A stretch of DNA of 64,000 nt from Stromatinia cepivora (taxonomy: Eukaryota > Ascomycota > Leotiomycetes > Helotiales > Sclerotiniaceae). The stretch is taken from NCBI GenBank assembly GCA_014898415.1, contig RCTD01000033.1:475350-539349 (forward strand), read 5' to 3'. Shown here piece by piece: positions 22,745 through 35,774 of the stretch. The notes beneath the pieces were generated by a model that searched no databases, was not told the DNA's origin, and worked only from the letters and a program-made list of their open reading frames with translations. The stretch's first letter is position 1; each line of letters opens with the position of its first letter. A program made the translations under genes and the position numbers.

Positions 22745-23721
22745 AAGATGCCAGAGCATCGTGGTGGAAACATAGGCGTTGAAGATCGACCGAGAAACTT
22801 TTCAAGGGGCCAAAATGATTTGTTCCACGATCAAGAACACCCTCCATTTATGTTTTTTACATTTTCGAAATGCTATTTTCCGTTTTCAGAACAAAAGTAC
22901 CGGAGCTTAATTCTTTTGTAACAAAGTCCACATTCAGCACTGCCTTCCTCATTCTGTGAGTTGTCGAAATTATATCACAATAGAATCAATTGTTTCTGTG
23001 GCAGGAATTTATCTTCAATTGCCAGCCTCCGTTGCCCCATCCGATAAAGAAAATCGAGAGGATCTATGTGAGATAGTTGTACCAGAAGTATATCAAAGGT
23101 GCGCAAAAGTACATTTCCTTCATGGTAGATCATCTGATGCTAGGTAGACAGACTTATCTAGTCAAAAGGCGATAATGTCTCGTATAGAAATGTTCCACAA
23201 TACCAAGAAACTTGCGGAAACTATAAGTAAACCTAAGTCTTCGTGCCAATGATAATTAAATTGAAGGATGAAAAATGTTTAGACTTTGAAGAAATGGACA
23301 GTAGCACTTGCAATATTTCTCCGAATCGAAAACCTCATTCCCACCAGTCTTCACGAAAGCCATCAAACATGTAGTGGAAAGTAAGGTCATATTTCTAGAA
23401 ACATTGCATTTTGACATAGACGTGATTTGCCATCCCCGATTTGACCTCCACACATGTAAAAAAGGGGTATAATAACCATGAGAGAGAGTAAGAAAAAAAA
23501 TGATGTCGGTCATGTCAATGCCCACTTCGCATGGCCCAGATTATCTAGGCTTATTTGCCCATTTGCTTGATCCTATGAGAGAACAACAATCTCACCATCT
23601 ATTGCCATTGTCAAACTCCATCCTCTACAAGTATGACTCCCCAGACACCATAGACAGACGGAACAAGTAGAACATATGACCAAGCCCACCTGACAGCCTA
23701 AGGATCAAACATTACCACAGG
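22745..23721. other. Intergenic region
   Basis: 3' flanks of two convergent genes. Frames at 22956-23147 and 23256-23525 (minus) are short and featureless. Nothing else is seen. Confidence 0.5.
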
Positions 23722-25670
23722 TCAAATATAGTCCTTACTCTGTACACCCTTTCCCCAAGGATCGTGACTTCCTATTCCATCTTCGCTTCTTCTACTGTAA
23801 TCCGCAGTACTTACTGCTCTTTCCTGACCCAACTCAGGTCCTTTATCCAAGCGTGTACTATCACTTCCAGGCGCATTACCCATTTCCCAACTGCCGACTC
23901 TCTCGTGCTTTACAGTAGCACCAGCTCGAGGTTTCTGAACTATATTGACATCTGTATCTGAAGCAAGTTTTTCTGGACCTTTGAATCCTCCTCCAACAGT
24001 GGATGAGCCACGTTTTAGGATGCCAACGCCTCCCACGGAGCGTGCAACCTTCTTCTCGCGGTATTGCATCCTGAAGCCAAGGAGTGCAAGTACCAACGCA
24101 ATGAGAATCACAACTACCAGAGTGACAATCGCACCAATAATTCCACCAACCACACCATTTACGCCTTTTGATCGTAAAGCCTTACTGTTTGTTGGGTCGG
24201 AATTGGAAGACTCGTTACTGAGAATGGCCTCGCAGAACAAAGAAATAGAGGCGCAAGCACTGCACCAGTCGCTTAAATCATTCATGGCAAATTTTCCGAT
24301 CTCTGTGACAAAATCATTGTACTTCATGTCCACCTCTGAATTGCCGAGGTTAAAAAGGGGGTAAGATATTAATGGGTCTGTATCTGAAGTTCCGTTTCGG
24401 AATATGAATCTTACCCATAACTCAGTCGAGTTTGGGAAAGGAGTTGATGAATCGTATTGTCCTTCTTCAACATAACTAAACAACTCGAATGCCATCATAC
24501 TTCCGTAGTCCGGCAACATAGAAAAGCGTCTTCCTGTGAGATCCGAAGTTGAGAGCGATGAGAGATAAAAGAATGCTAACATTGGCTCGTAAGATCCAAA
24601 GTAAAGAGATAGCTTGTCGCTGATCCCGGAACTCGAGATGGTCTGTTGGAATTGTTGAATAATTTTCGATGCGAAGGTCTGACCGGCTATGTATTGAATA
24701 CTGGAGCCAGTGCTAGGTGTATTGAGAGAGATAGCTTGTTCTGACGCAAAACCTTTCAGCGTTTCCAAAAGACCGAAAGAATTGGGCATGTCGGAAATGG
24801 AACTGTTATGATTATATTGATAGAGGGCATGGTAGTAGAGATTGATTGCGTTCCCATAGTTAAGCATAGACGTATCAATGCCAGCGAAAAAGGTATCGGC
24901 AAGGGAGAGGTAAAAATACCCAGTGCTAGCCATCAAAGATGTTGAATTTGGGGATGTCCTTGAAAATCTCGTTGCAATGTCGTAGGTTCTACATTGATCA
25001 TTTCCTGCAATCCTTGAAGGAATCAGCGGATATTCTACAATGGACAAAAATACTGACGCAAAAGAGAGGGGGGATCTACCAAATATAATTGTAATCCATT
25101 TCACTCAACGAGTTGATCTTGGGATACTGATAACCACCAAGAGGATAGTTGATAACTGAACCATTGGCTAGTATCTACTCTCGTGCAGTTTCCAAATTTA
25201 GTAATTGGCCAAAGGAATACAGAAGGTTTAAGAGAGTCGGAGACGGGAACAAAAAGAGGGGCAGATTGAGATGTAGGACATACACTATCCGCTCCCTGTA
25301 CTCCTGGCACAGGAGGATAAAGCCCCTGCATAAAAGCTTGCGCACTCCCAACCACATACTCATCACCTGTACTCCATACTTGTAGTTGATTATTGATGAT
25401 ATATTGATCACTTAGGCCATTGATTGGTAGTCCAAGAGTAAGCTGAGTTGCGGTAGAATTTAGGTAACGGTCCCGGATGATGGATCCAGAATTATAAAGC
25501 TGAGTAGCTCCGAAAGGTGTGAGAGTAGGGGTAGTAGCATTGACGATTGTAGGTGTAATCTCCCCATAGTATGTATAAACAACCGAGGACCAAGTTATCG
25601 GTACCATGTTTGATTGAGCGTTGACGAATGAGATTGAGGAGAGCAGAAATAGAGTAGTAAACGTTGCCAT
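23722..25670 (-). CDS. Membrane-anchored histidine-phosphatase-like protein lacking the RHG motif
   Basis: Exons on the minus strand are 25670-25284, 25174-25080 and 25012-23722 (590 aa). The donor of intron 1 is GTATGT with a TTACTAA branch. The joins give ADSILANGSVINYPLGGYQ and NYIWIAGNDQCRTYD, both in phase; without them the frame is broken. Layout: signal peptide (FLLSSISFVNAQ), a histidine-phosphatase-type ectodomain (LTPFGATQLYNSGSIIRDRY; AFMQGLYPP; LYFGSYEPMLAFFYLSSL), one transmembrane helix at about residues 448-474 (GAIVTLVVVILIALVLALLG) and a cytoplasmic tail of about 115 residues. The active-site RHGxRxP is replaced by Y34-Y-G-E-I-T-P40, so the nucleophilic His and Arg are tyrosines, and I see no HD/HAE motif later. 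It is probably a pseudoenzyme, perhaps a receptor-like or binding protein. Confidence 0.85.
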
Positions 25671-27251
25671 TTCGATAGTGATTCTGAGTGTAAGGTATAT
25701 GACGAAGCTATAATATACCAAATGATTTTGTAAATCTAAATATGATCAAAAATAGTCCTTTCACCTAGATTTTCGCAACTAATGAAGCTTTGAGGAGATC
25801 TTCCAGAACGTCTCGACTTTAGTGCTAACTCCCCAAATAAAGACCTAAACTGAAACACCTGTGTCATCATTTATCGTCATGTTGAAATTCTTTATGAACC
25901 TTAAGATTTCTCTTTGTGCGAAGGCTCTCTCTGGTCCAAAGCTTCTCAAAATCGAGTTCGCGATAAACTTCAAAGCTGGGTGCGGTACGGAATGCGGGGT
26001 AAACTTTGAAGTTTCGTTTGCGACAAGTCTCACGACGTATTTAATCAATTACACGGTAACATAAAAATGAGTAAATAGATAGTCTCTAACCTTCAAGAGA
26101 GCACTTGTTCTTACGTAGCATTATGTATTCTGAAGCTCTGGGCGAAATGATGAGAAGCTGTTTATCTGTAGCTGTTCAGCAGGAGAAGCTCCAATCTTAG
26201 GTGCCAACCCGATACCACTTGTCCTGGTCTTGTATCTCTTCGCTCACTTGAGCTACTCGAGCGCAATCTTTATCTCTCTACTAAATTGGGTATAGATATA
26301 TGCAATTAATCACAAGATACGGTTTCCAAATTGGCTATAATCAGCTCGGTGAATGAAGACAGAGAGGTACAGCATCCTGCAAAAGACTGATGTGAAGATG
26401 GTGGGTGAGTTTTTGTAAGATCTTAATTACTATGTAATGCACCTTGATTTTGCTTTCATATCTGTTTTGTGGCTGTCTACCTGCATAGAAACGCAAGGTT
26501 TCTGTGGTTTGATCGAAGCTTATGCTGAATTCGGAGTAATACTTGGCACATGAATGAGCATGTGAGAGTTGTTGGTGTTATACCGAATTTATGATGTGCT
26601 TTAGTTTTTTTTTATGATTTGGATGAATGAATTAATGTACCATTCTTCCGTAACTTCTCGCATGGATCTGTCAACAGACGAACGGTAGCCTTAAGTTGAA
26701 CAGGATTTGAATACTACTAGGTAGGTATCATAGTAGAATGGAATGGTTGATGATTTGCCCCGCTAGATCATAAAAAGGATCAACAAAATCTTATGGAAAA
26801 CCAGGAGCTTTGCCCTCTCGAACCTCCTTGAAAGAGCAATTGTTGATGGTGTAAAAGCGCATTCAAACACTCCTCTTTTCAACTTATCTCATTCCTTCAC
26901 TACTAAAACCTATAAAAACTGAGTAGCTAACCTAATATCATGGATGATCAAAAGTAAGAAGACAAAAAAGGAAATATATATAGCTTTGCTCACTATCAGC
27001 CCCCAAGATTCCAACCATACATGGCAAAAGGCATGCACAGATGCAGATTAGTATCATTCGATTGTACATACACATGGCAGAACAAACATTGAAGAGCAGA
27101 AACAATCGCAGTTATTCATAGATTTCATAGGTATTTTAATTTCATTCGTAAACGCTAGAACTATCAAAGAACCGAAACCCAGGCTATTATCGCCATAAAT
27201 CCCCCAAAAATGTACAAGTTGAAAACCCTTTTGCTCAATAAAAAAAACCTC
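25671..27251. other. Intergenic region
   Basis: Divergent/convergent flanks without a supported gene. Both strands are open at 25845-26064 because of local symmetry: 'aaacttcaaag' at about 25966 is repeated inverted at about 26003. An 8-10 base A/T-rich tract near 26605 is unremarkable. Confidence 0.5.
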
Positions 27252-28892
27252 TTAACCGAAAAGAGCATCACCCAATCTGATTCTCACAGACTTGGTTTGT
27301 GTGTAGTTACTCAAAGCTGCCTCACCCAATTCACGTCCAATACCCGATTCCTTGTATCCACCAAATGGTACTTGGTGGTGAAGCATATTGTAACAGTTAA
27401 CCCAAACTGTACCTGCTTTGAGAGCATTGGATACACGAAGAGCAGTGTTAAGGTTTTGTGTGTGGACGGCCGAGGCGAGGCCGTAGTTGGAGCCATTACC
27501 GATTTTAATAATTTCTTCCTCGGTGGAGAATTTAGCGATGGAGCAAACCGGTCCAAAAATTTCCTCTTGCATAATCTTCATATCTTCGGTGACATCGGAG
27601 AAAATGGTAGGTTGAATGAAGTAACCTTTGTCGCCGTGTCTCTCCCCACCAGTAACAATGGTGGCACCAGCCTTTTTACCCTCATCAATATAACCCATGA
27701 TACGGTCATATTGAAGTTGGGAGACTTGTGGACCTTGGAATGTTTCGTGGTGGAATGGGTCTCCAACCTTGTTGGCAAGGGCACGAGCCTTGAATCTCTC
27801 AACGAACTTGTCGTAGATACCATCTTGAACGTAAACTCTTGAACCTGCACAGCAACATTGTCCGTGGTTGTAGAAGATACCGAAGTTGACCCATGAGATG
27901 GCATTCTCGATATCAGCATCGTTGAACACGATGTTTGGTGATTTACCTCCAAGTTCAAGTGTGACCTTCTTCAAGTTGGATCCAGCAGCAGCCTTCATGA
28001 TTTGACGGCCAACAACGGTAGAACCAGTGAAAGCGACCTTGTCAACGTCCATGTGAGATGCAATGGCGGCACCAGCGGTCTTACCGAACCCGGAGATGAC
28101 GTTGATTACTCCTGGTGGGAAACCGGCTTCCTTAACTAAGGTTGCGGCAACAAGTGCGGACAGAGGAGTTTGTTCGGCGGTCTTGATAACGACGGTATTA
28201 CCAGTTGCGACGGCGGGGCCGATCTTCCATGACCACATGAGCAATGGGAAATTCCATGGAATAATTTGACCGCAAACACCAATCTAGAAAATTATTAGCA
28301 ATTGAAGCTTATGTGCGAAGAGACGACATACTGGTTCCTGCTTTGTGTATGTGAAATATTCTGGGTCGGTATCGATAACCTTTCCCTCAATCTTATCTGC
28401 CCACCCACCATAGTATCTCAAACATCCAGCAACGGCGGCAACATCAGCCTTTGCCATTGAGATTGCCTTTCCATTGTCCAAAGATTCGACGGCCGCTAAT
28501 AGATCGGCATTTTTCTCGACCAAATCTGCTAACTTGACAAGCAATTTTCCTCGATCTTGTGGTGTAACATGTCTCCATGCTCCTTCATAAGCCTTTCGTG
28601 CAGCTGCGACAGCGATGTCGACATCTTTTTCGGTGGCTTCGTGTACGGAAGTGATCACTTCCTCAGTGGTAGGATTGATAACTTCAAAGGTCTTTCCATC
28701 AACACCTTTAACCCACTCATTGTTGATGAACCTGTGACGATGAAATATCTTGTTAGCTTTTGTTACGGTGTAGGTGTTCCCAAGATGTTGAAGTGCGGGG
28801 CAAAGTATGAGGGCTTTGAGAATAGTAACCTACAATCCTGTGGGTTGAGTATAATCGCCAGTAAGTGGCGTCTTGAGTTGAACTGAAGTCAT
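27252..28892 (-). CDS. aldA-like: Aldehyde dehydrogenase, NAD(P)-dependent (class 1/2 type)
   Basis: Exons on the minus strand are 28892-28834, 28731-28332 and 28283-27252 (496 aa). Joins are [13 protein letters not shown] and [18 protein letters not shown], both conserved ALDH sequence. The enzyme oxidises aldehydes such as acetaldehyde to acids with NAD(P)+. It carries the nucleotide-binding GFGKTAG and FTGSTVVG region, catalytic base Glu near 263 in [12 protein letters not shown], and catalytic Cys near 297 in [11 protein letters not shown]. The C-terminal EEIFGPV and [13 protein letters not shown] motifs are complete. Length is exactly that of cytosolic ALDHs (about 497 aa) such as Aspergillus AldA. 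No clear mitochondrial presequence is seen, so a cytosolic location is likely. A long open frame on the opposite strand (27210-27842) is its antisense shadow. Very strong call. Confidence 0.96.
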
Positions 28893-31800
28893 GATGGGTA
28901 TATATGTATGTGACTCGATGAAAAGTAATTGCTTAGGGTATAATTATCGCGGTATGTGGATTAGATTGTGCGAAGTTGAAGAAGAGTGAAAGGGATGGAT
29001 GGAGAAGAAGATGAGGGTCGGGTTTTTAAGTAGTAGTGGGGAATAAATTCACTATTGCGCGTAGATCAAGCTAAAATCTAAAATCCGAAAGAGAGGTGGC
29101 GGCATCAAATAATCGGCAACTACGGAGTATCTGGACCTGGTACAAATACCAAAGTTGCCACTAGGTTTCTGTTACAATTAGTCAAGATTGGGTGAAATGC
29201 GGGGTTAATTGTTATCTAGGCCAATATTTTTTATTGAAGATACAAAATATAGTTTCTGGGTGTGAAGTAATTTGTTGAGTTACATGGTAATGTGCGCCAC
29301 CACCATTACATATATTTCATTGTTTCAGCCTATCATATCACTTGTGTTATGTTGCTATGAGCTATGATGCAGAATATTGTTACCCCTGCCTGGGTTACCT
29401 ATGTAATCTTACAAAAAACAAAAAGCTTCAAAGAGGCCGAGGTAAACAAGCTAACCTTTGCTTCTGGATCTACTTTGGAATCCCTGTTTTACTGATTTAC
29501 TACTTATTTACTACTTATTTACTCCATAGTTTCGGCGGCACTGAGACTCTACATATATTCATCATTCTATATAACCCTAGAATTGTGTGTATATGTTTTA
29601 CTATATCCTAGATACTGTCAAGCAAAAGTGTTTACTTGTGTTCTGTATTCTCTATGTGCTCTCGGAAAAGGAATAGTAAAGCCTTCAATTAGTTTAATAA
29701 TCTCTTTTCGGTGTCATAGTCCAATTTGATATTGTCACCCTACCTATCTAGTCTACCCCTCATTCGTGAAGTCAGCGCCGGGTAGCAAAGGTCTATCCCA
29801 TCCCGTGATCCATCTTATCCATATGTGGATTAACGCTTTTCGGAGATGTACTGTGTATAACTTGAAGTATTATCTTGGAATTACTAGATAATGAATGTAT
29901 TACTGCTAAGTAAATTAATTTTAATATATAAAATATTGAGAGTTCCTCTCCTCTCATCATATATTATCTGTTCTGTAACTTTTCCATACAAAACAACATA
30001 CCTTTATTAACACCAATCATCAGTGATGTCTCATCTAGCTAGTTCCTGGCTGCTCCTCCCCCACCATTTCGCTGCAAACACCTTAATCCCATACCTACGA
30101 CCTACGATCTTCCCTTAGCGTCATATCACTCGGTCGATCGGGTTAATATAATTTCCTAATACCCCACGGTCCACGGGCAACCTCGGTGTGCGAAAAGTTT
30201 CTATCTTTCTCCGCATTTTCGTGGCATTGTTCAACAGCTGAACATTTATCACCGATAAAGCTCCATTAAAATCGGCGATAAATCCTACAGAGCCCTGGGA
30301 TACATACTAGGTATCCCTCAAAAACGGAACTACCCCACCATAAAAAGTCAAACTGTATCTCCGCATATTGTTTCTAAATTCAGCAGGGCTACGGAGAAAT
30401 GGTATATATCCTTAAGACCGAAAGTCGAGCAATGAATTCCACAACTTTAAGTCAAGCCGTCGCCAATCCATTCTAAATCGATTATACGGAGTGGTACCCA
30501 AACCTAGTAACTAGAAAAGAATCAAAGCGTATTTCTCCAGATTTCGTATATGGGAGAAGCGGAATATCTGCGCATCAATGCTATTGGTTAATGGTCAATG
30601 CTTAATAGCTACTAGGTAGCCGACTAGGGTACTGTACGGAGTATAATCTCGGGCTCTTGTGCGGATGAATATCATGTCGATTTTGCTTGATATTTTTCAG
30701 TATAAGAAGTTGTCGCTGTGTGTGGCTGGGCAGGCAAAAATCTCTACCTATACAGCGGTCCAATATCCACCCGATCGAATTTAAGACGAATGTCAAGAGC
30801 CTGAATCTCTCCAGATTATACGGTACCCAGGTAGGGTAGTGGGAGGAAAGGTCGATATCTTATGATATTGATAGTAAAATGAAGCAGGGGAACCACCTAC
30901 TTTGCTCGTCGAACTGATTCTCTCATCTGAAATTAGGTTATTATTCGGATGAACAGATTTCCATTAGAACTAGACCCAATAATACTATACTCGGTCAAAT
31001 TGTGGACAACGACTGAGCTCGGCATACACGTCATGTTCAATATTTGATTCAACAAATTCAAAACGGAGACGGCGAGCATCTACTAGACCAAGTCATATAT
31101 CACGTTGTATGAAGTTCGGGCTCAATTCACCTACTTCAATTTTACGCTTCAGATTCTCATCAGGCTCACTTCTCATTTGTGTACCTATTCACTCAAGACT
31201 CTTAGAGTGATTGTGTGTCATACCTCCTAGTATCTGTGTAAGTACCAGCAATTTGGCGATGTCATGATCACACTCATGCGTTATATATTGAGTTTTGAGT
31301 GTTTCATCGCGTTCATGGTTCCTGTACTTCACGATCTCTTGATAATAAACTTATTCCCCGCCATATGTGTTCATTCTAAAATGCGTACAGAGTACTTGAT
31401 CACAGCCTTACTCTCCATGTGAAAAATATGTATAGAGGAAAGGCCAAGGTACTGACAGATGGTAGTGGTGGCAGCAGACAAAAATATGATCGACATTACT
31501 GATGAGGTGAATAGTCAGGTGAGTTTGAGTACCTTGGTCGGATTGGATATTTGAGTACAGGACATCTCCTGCCAAGGTTTTCCAGTTATGTCGTTAAACA
31601 ATTTCTGGTCTGGTCTGGTGAGGGTTGGAGTTGGAAAGTGCATTTGTAGAAGTAGAAGGTCTTTCATATCAACCCAGATTTACTCCATATTACTTATGAT
31701 TTGAGGTGTCATCATGGAATCCCGAAATGCATTAATTGAAATGTTATTCACGGAATTCATGGAACTCGGGCGAAGGTAGGGGCATGGTCGAGAAGAGCGA

Positions 31801-31989
31801 TCCCACCTGTCAAGTCATTCCTTATGGACAAGATTGAATGTACAAACTAGGTACACAAGAATGATAGAGGGTGGACTGATGCATGTATGCAGATATCTCA
31901 ATTCTACATTGCAGTAACCCAAAATGTTACTTGAGATCATCTTTCTAACTGGAGTAGGATCGATAAGGGAAGCATTCAGATGCAGGGAA

Positions 31990-32020
<31 letters not shown>

Positions 32021-32801
32021 CAATATCTTTGCGATCTTGGTGACCAGGTAATTCCTAAGTTATTCAAATATTTGATGCTGGAAGAATCCTAAATACATCG
32101 ACGAAAAATACTTATCTTTCCAAGCTTTTGAGTATGGTGACATAAGAGAGATGATGCAGAAGGAGGTATTGATATGACAGATACCTAATCCCTTCTAATT
32201 AAACAATTCTCTCCCCTTCATTCTGTTGCGTGTGTACAAAGTCCTTCCAGTATCGTAATGAAATGTATGGTCTAAAGAAATTGCAATTGTGGTTCTATGC
32301 CAGAAGGTTGTGTGAACTTCACTCTTGATTTTTGTCTCCATGGTCTTTATCGATGGCATCCCCTTTCGTAGCTACCAAAAAATTTCAAACTTTCGTGGGA
32401 GGTTCTGGCAATTGACCACTTGATGAAATTAATTCGTTGGCAGATGAAAAATCGAAAAGAAATCAAGCAAAATCACATTATTTCCTCAATATCAACAGGA
32501 CATTTCTTCGGAATGAGCATCGTATTGAATATTGTGAACATTTTGAATATTGATATATTTATTGCCAAATAATTTTCATTCTCGGCTTTTTCTTCTGTGT
32601 ATCTTATTTTTCAGGGTTGGGGTTTTTTTGATTGGGTTCAAAGTTCAGGGCTAGATTATTGATGACTAAGTAAGAAAGTTAGTTTATGACGCTTTGGTTG
32701 GATCTGGTGCGAATCTAAAATTCTCTGTAGCGCCCACAGAATTAATCATACAGGATTCAAACGAGGAGGAGTTTTCTCCAAATTTCTACGCGACTGCAAC
32801 C
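28893..32801. other. Long intergenic region (3.9 kb)
   Basis: The longest gene-free stretch in the GC-normal part. No frame longer than about 90 codons and no RNA gene is recognised. TACGGAGTA occurs at 29121-29129 and 30635-30643, and TACGGAGT at 30485-30492. An (ATG)n microsatellite lies at 31990-32020. The last 400 bases, AT-rich with CT tracts, are the likely promoter and leader of the Tbf1-like gene, where an untranslated first exon is possible. Confidence 0.5.
31990..32020. repeat. (ATG)n microsatellite
   Basis: About ten tandem ATG units with no interruption, noncoding, 780 bases before the Tbf1-like start codon. Confidence 0.9.
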
Positions 32802-35215
32802 ATGGCAGAATTATCTACCAACTCATTAACAATGGCTTCATCTAATGATGGTAAGTTTTTGGAGAGAAGACAACGAGTAAGGCTGGAAAGACTGAAAAGG
32901 AAACCTTCTGCTGCAAACACACCATCCCATCCCACCCCTCCCCATTTTTCTTTTTCACTTCATCATTCTAACAACCCATTCTTCGCAGATGTTCCAATCA
33001 AACTTGAACACTCTCCCAATGGCTCGACTTCACCTCAATCGCCTGGAGTGAAACGGGGGGCATCTTCAGAACAGCTGGATTCGCCAGAAAAGAGACAGAG
33101 GATTGAATATGAAGTGACACAACCTGCTCTTCCCGATTCTACCGATGGAAATGTAGTCCTTGAACCTACGAATGACGTAGATGATACTTTGGGGGATCTC
33201 GATATCGATGCTATTATTGCCTCCGGTGTGGCTCATGTTTCTGCCGAGTATCAAGATGCGGGAAGCATGGGAATGAATGATCATACCTCTCATCAAGATC
33301 AGTCACACGAGAGAAATATTAATACAGTATCTGCCACTCAGCCTCCTCATTCCCAGAATCAATCGCCTAATAATCGGGTCGCCTATGAGCGACTCCGTAC
33401 CGATCATCAATTATCTCTGCAGGTGTTAAGTCTACTGTCCCTGGAAAGTTTGGTATGGATATATCCAAGGTCAAATTATATGAACATCTCTAATATATCT
33501 GCAGTCCGTGCAAATGTTGAATATTCTTTCCGAAGGAGGATACGATGATGTAGTCGTCATGGTAACGCAAAGAGACACCCCCCGTGGACAGTCATTCCAA
33601 ACCTTGAAGGACCTTTTCGATAGAACCAAAAAAATTTACGGCACTTCAACCTTCCTCTCTGCCGACGAACTCAATTTTAGAGACCCAGCGCAACGAGAGA
33701 TTATCAGACTTGCAAACCATGCGACTTTTGTAACTAGTGTATTTGGTGGACAAGAGGTTGGATTTTATGAACTCAACGAACATTTTGTCGACATCTGGAC
33801 AAGGGAAGGAGAGGCCATATCAAAAGCATCGGGTCAATTGCTTATGAACTTGAAGACACAAATCATTGTTGCCGCACTATCAATGGAAGAGTCAGATAGA
33901 CCTGTCCCAGAGCTCATAGCAGATATGTTTTCTTCAGAGATCCGCAATCTTCTTGCTCAGAGACACCCTTATCCTCTCACAGATGATGAGCGGCAATTAC
34001 TTCTCGACTTGGAAATCCGACGAGTATACTTAATCAACCAAGGGAATGATCCCGCCAAAATAAGTAAGGATTTACCCCGCATTACTTCTCTCACACTGAC
34101 AAATCTGCAGACGAACTCTGTAATCTTTTCAACTGGGAGTCTTTCCTAAGATCCACGCATATTCATATGGACGCATACAGGCCATTAGTTGAACCTTATA
34201 TGAATAAGTATTCTTTGACAATCCCCACTTCGACCGGGTATTCGCAAGGTGTAAATGGTGGTACCTTAAATGGAAATGCTTTCGCATACACTGGTACCAA
34301 TGTAGAAGCAGAGCATGCAACTCAAAAAACTCCCGAAGAGGCAGATATATATCAGCAATCGAGTACTGCGCAGAACGGTATAGTTATAATGGAGGATTCA
34401 TTATAATATCTGGCTAATTTTACAAAGGTTATCGCCAAGCTCAATATCAAACTACCTATCAACCGCCCAATCAATCGCCAAACACCTACCCAACTCAGTA
34501 TGCTAGTAGTAATACACCTACAGCTACACCACATCATTCTCAATCAGAGTCGACATCTGCTCTTTATGAAAAAGCTAGACAAGCTGCGGCGGCAAAGAAT
34601 AATCCAGGACAAAAAGCCCGACCTGGATTACCATCTCAACGTCGTCCATGGAGTACAGAAGAGGAAAATGCATTAATGGCTGGCCTCGACTCGGTCAAAG
34701 GTCCACACTGGAGTCAGATTCTTGCTCTCTATGGCGACAAAGGATCGGTCAGCACTATTTTGCGTGATAGGAACCAAGTTCAACTCAAAGACAAAGCGCG
34801 AAACCTCAAACTGTTCTTCCTCAAGAGTAATATCGAAGTTCCATACTACCTTCAATGCGTAACTGGTGAATTGAAGACCAGAGCACCAACTCAAGCGGCC
34901 AGAAAGGAAGCGGAAGAAAGAGCAAGATTGGCAGGAAATGAAGAGAGCGCAAGATTTCATGGTGTCTTGGCATTAGCCTCGGGCATACAGAATTCAAATC
35001 AGGAAAACGGAAGCGGAAGTCCTTATCAACAAACTCCAGAACCCACGGAAGATTACAAAAGCGGAAGTAATAGCCCGGAAATTTTGCATGTTGAGGAACC
35101 GGGACAAGAAGAATCACAACGGGTGGAAACTCATCAACAGAGCTTGGAAATGCAGGAAATGAGCGCGGATGAGAGATTGAGGCAACAGTTGTTGGCTGCT
35201 ACCAATAGTCCTTAA
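32802..35215 (+). CDS. TBF1-like: Tbf1-like TTAGGG-repeat-binding Myb protein
   Basis: Exons are 32802-32850, 32989-33422, 33505-34063, 34111-34377 and 34428-35215 (698 aa); all joins keep phase. Tbf1 binds TTAGGG repeats at telomeres, subtelomeres and promoters, and acts in telomere capping and transcription. The N-terminus is disordered and includes SPEKRQR, a likely nuclear signal. Residues from about 162 on ([18 protein letters not shown]...FLSADELNF...[19 protein letters not shown]) form the helical TRF-homology dimerisation region. A Gln/Pro/Thr-rich linker leads to a single Myb domain at about 508-575 ([19 protein letters not shown]). It ends in the telobox [11 protein letters not shown] (residues 554-564), which matches yeast Tbf1 ([11 protein letters not shown]). 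The first intron is 138 nt and in frame, so start and exon 1 are the least certain part. No other Myb factor fits as well. Confidence 0.9.
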
Positions 35216-35774
35216 TGGGTCAGCATCTTGTGGTGAGCCGAGATGCATCTGGGGCAACTAAAAGTGATACATGATCAACATTCATGTTTGTAGGCTTATT
35301 GGGAAACGCCCAGGATATTATATGGAATTTGGCAGTTTTGAACGAATGAGGACTATATGGTGGAATGGGTATGAGCTGTGTTAAAAGTTATCATTTTGAT
35401 AATCATTATTTAAAACTAATATTTTGATTTGGATATAATCCAAGATTCAAATTACCGGGATCGATTTTCGTATGAAAGATAGATTGTGATGATAATTAAT
35501 AATATGATAATATATCTTTGAAAATCCTTCGGGGAACATTTCCGATATAAGCCTTGCTTCTTTTTATATCGTCCAGCAATTATATACACCTACCCATCGA
35601 GTAGTTTTACTCGTAATCGAAATAGAAAACGCAATTCAATAAATGAGAAGTATATTACTCATACTTTTTTCTCTTCTTTTCTTCTTCTCTCCTTCTCAAC
35701 TTTCATCCACTTCTATCGATAAGTCAATCGTATAACCAAATTTACTCATCGTTAAAGCCTCATTTCCGCCCAAA
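35216..35774. other. Intergenic region
   Basis: 3' flank of the Tbf1-like gene, then an AT-rich and CT-rich leader before the ATG at 35775. Nothing else is seen. Confidence 0.5.

Noticed and set aside
25845..26064. Both strands open over the same 200 bases
   Set aside because: Explained by a small inverted repeat; no protein features on either strand.
27210..27842. 210-codon plus-strand frame
   Set aside because: Exact antisense of the aldehyde dehydrogenase gene, which is certain on the minus strand.
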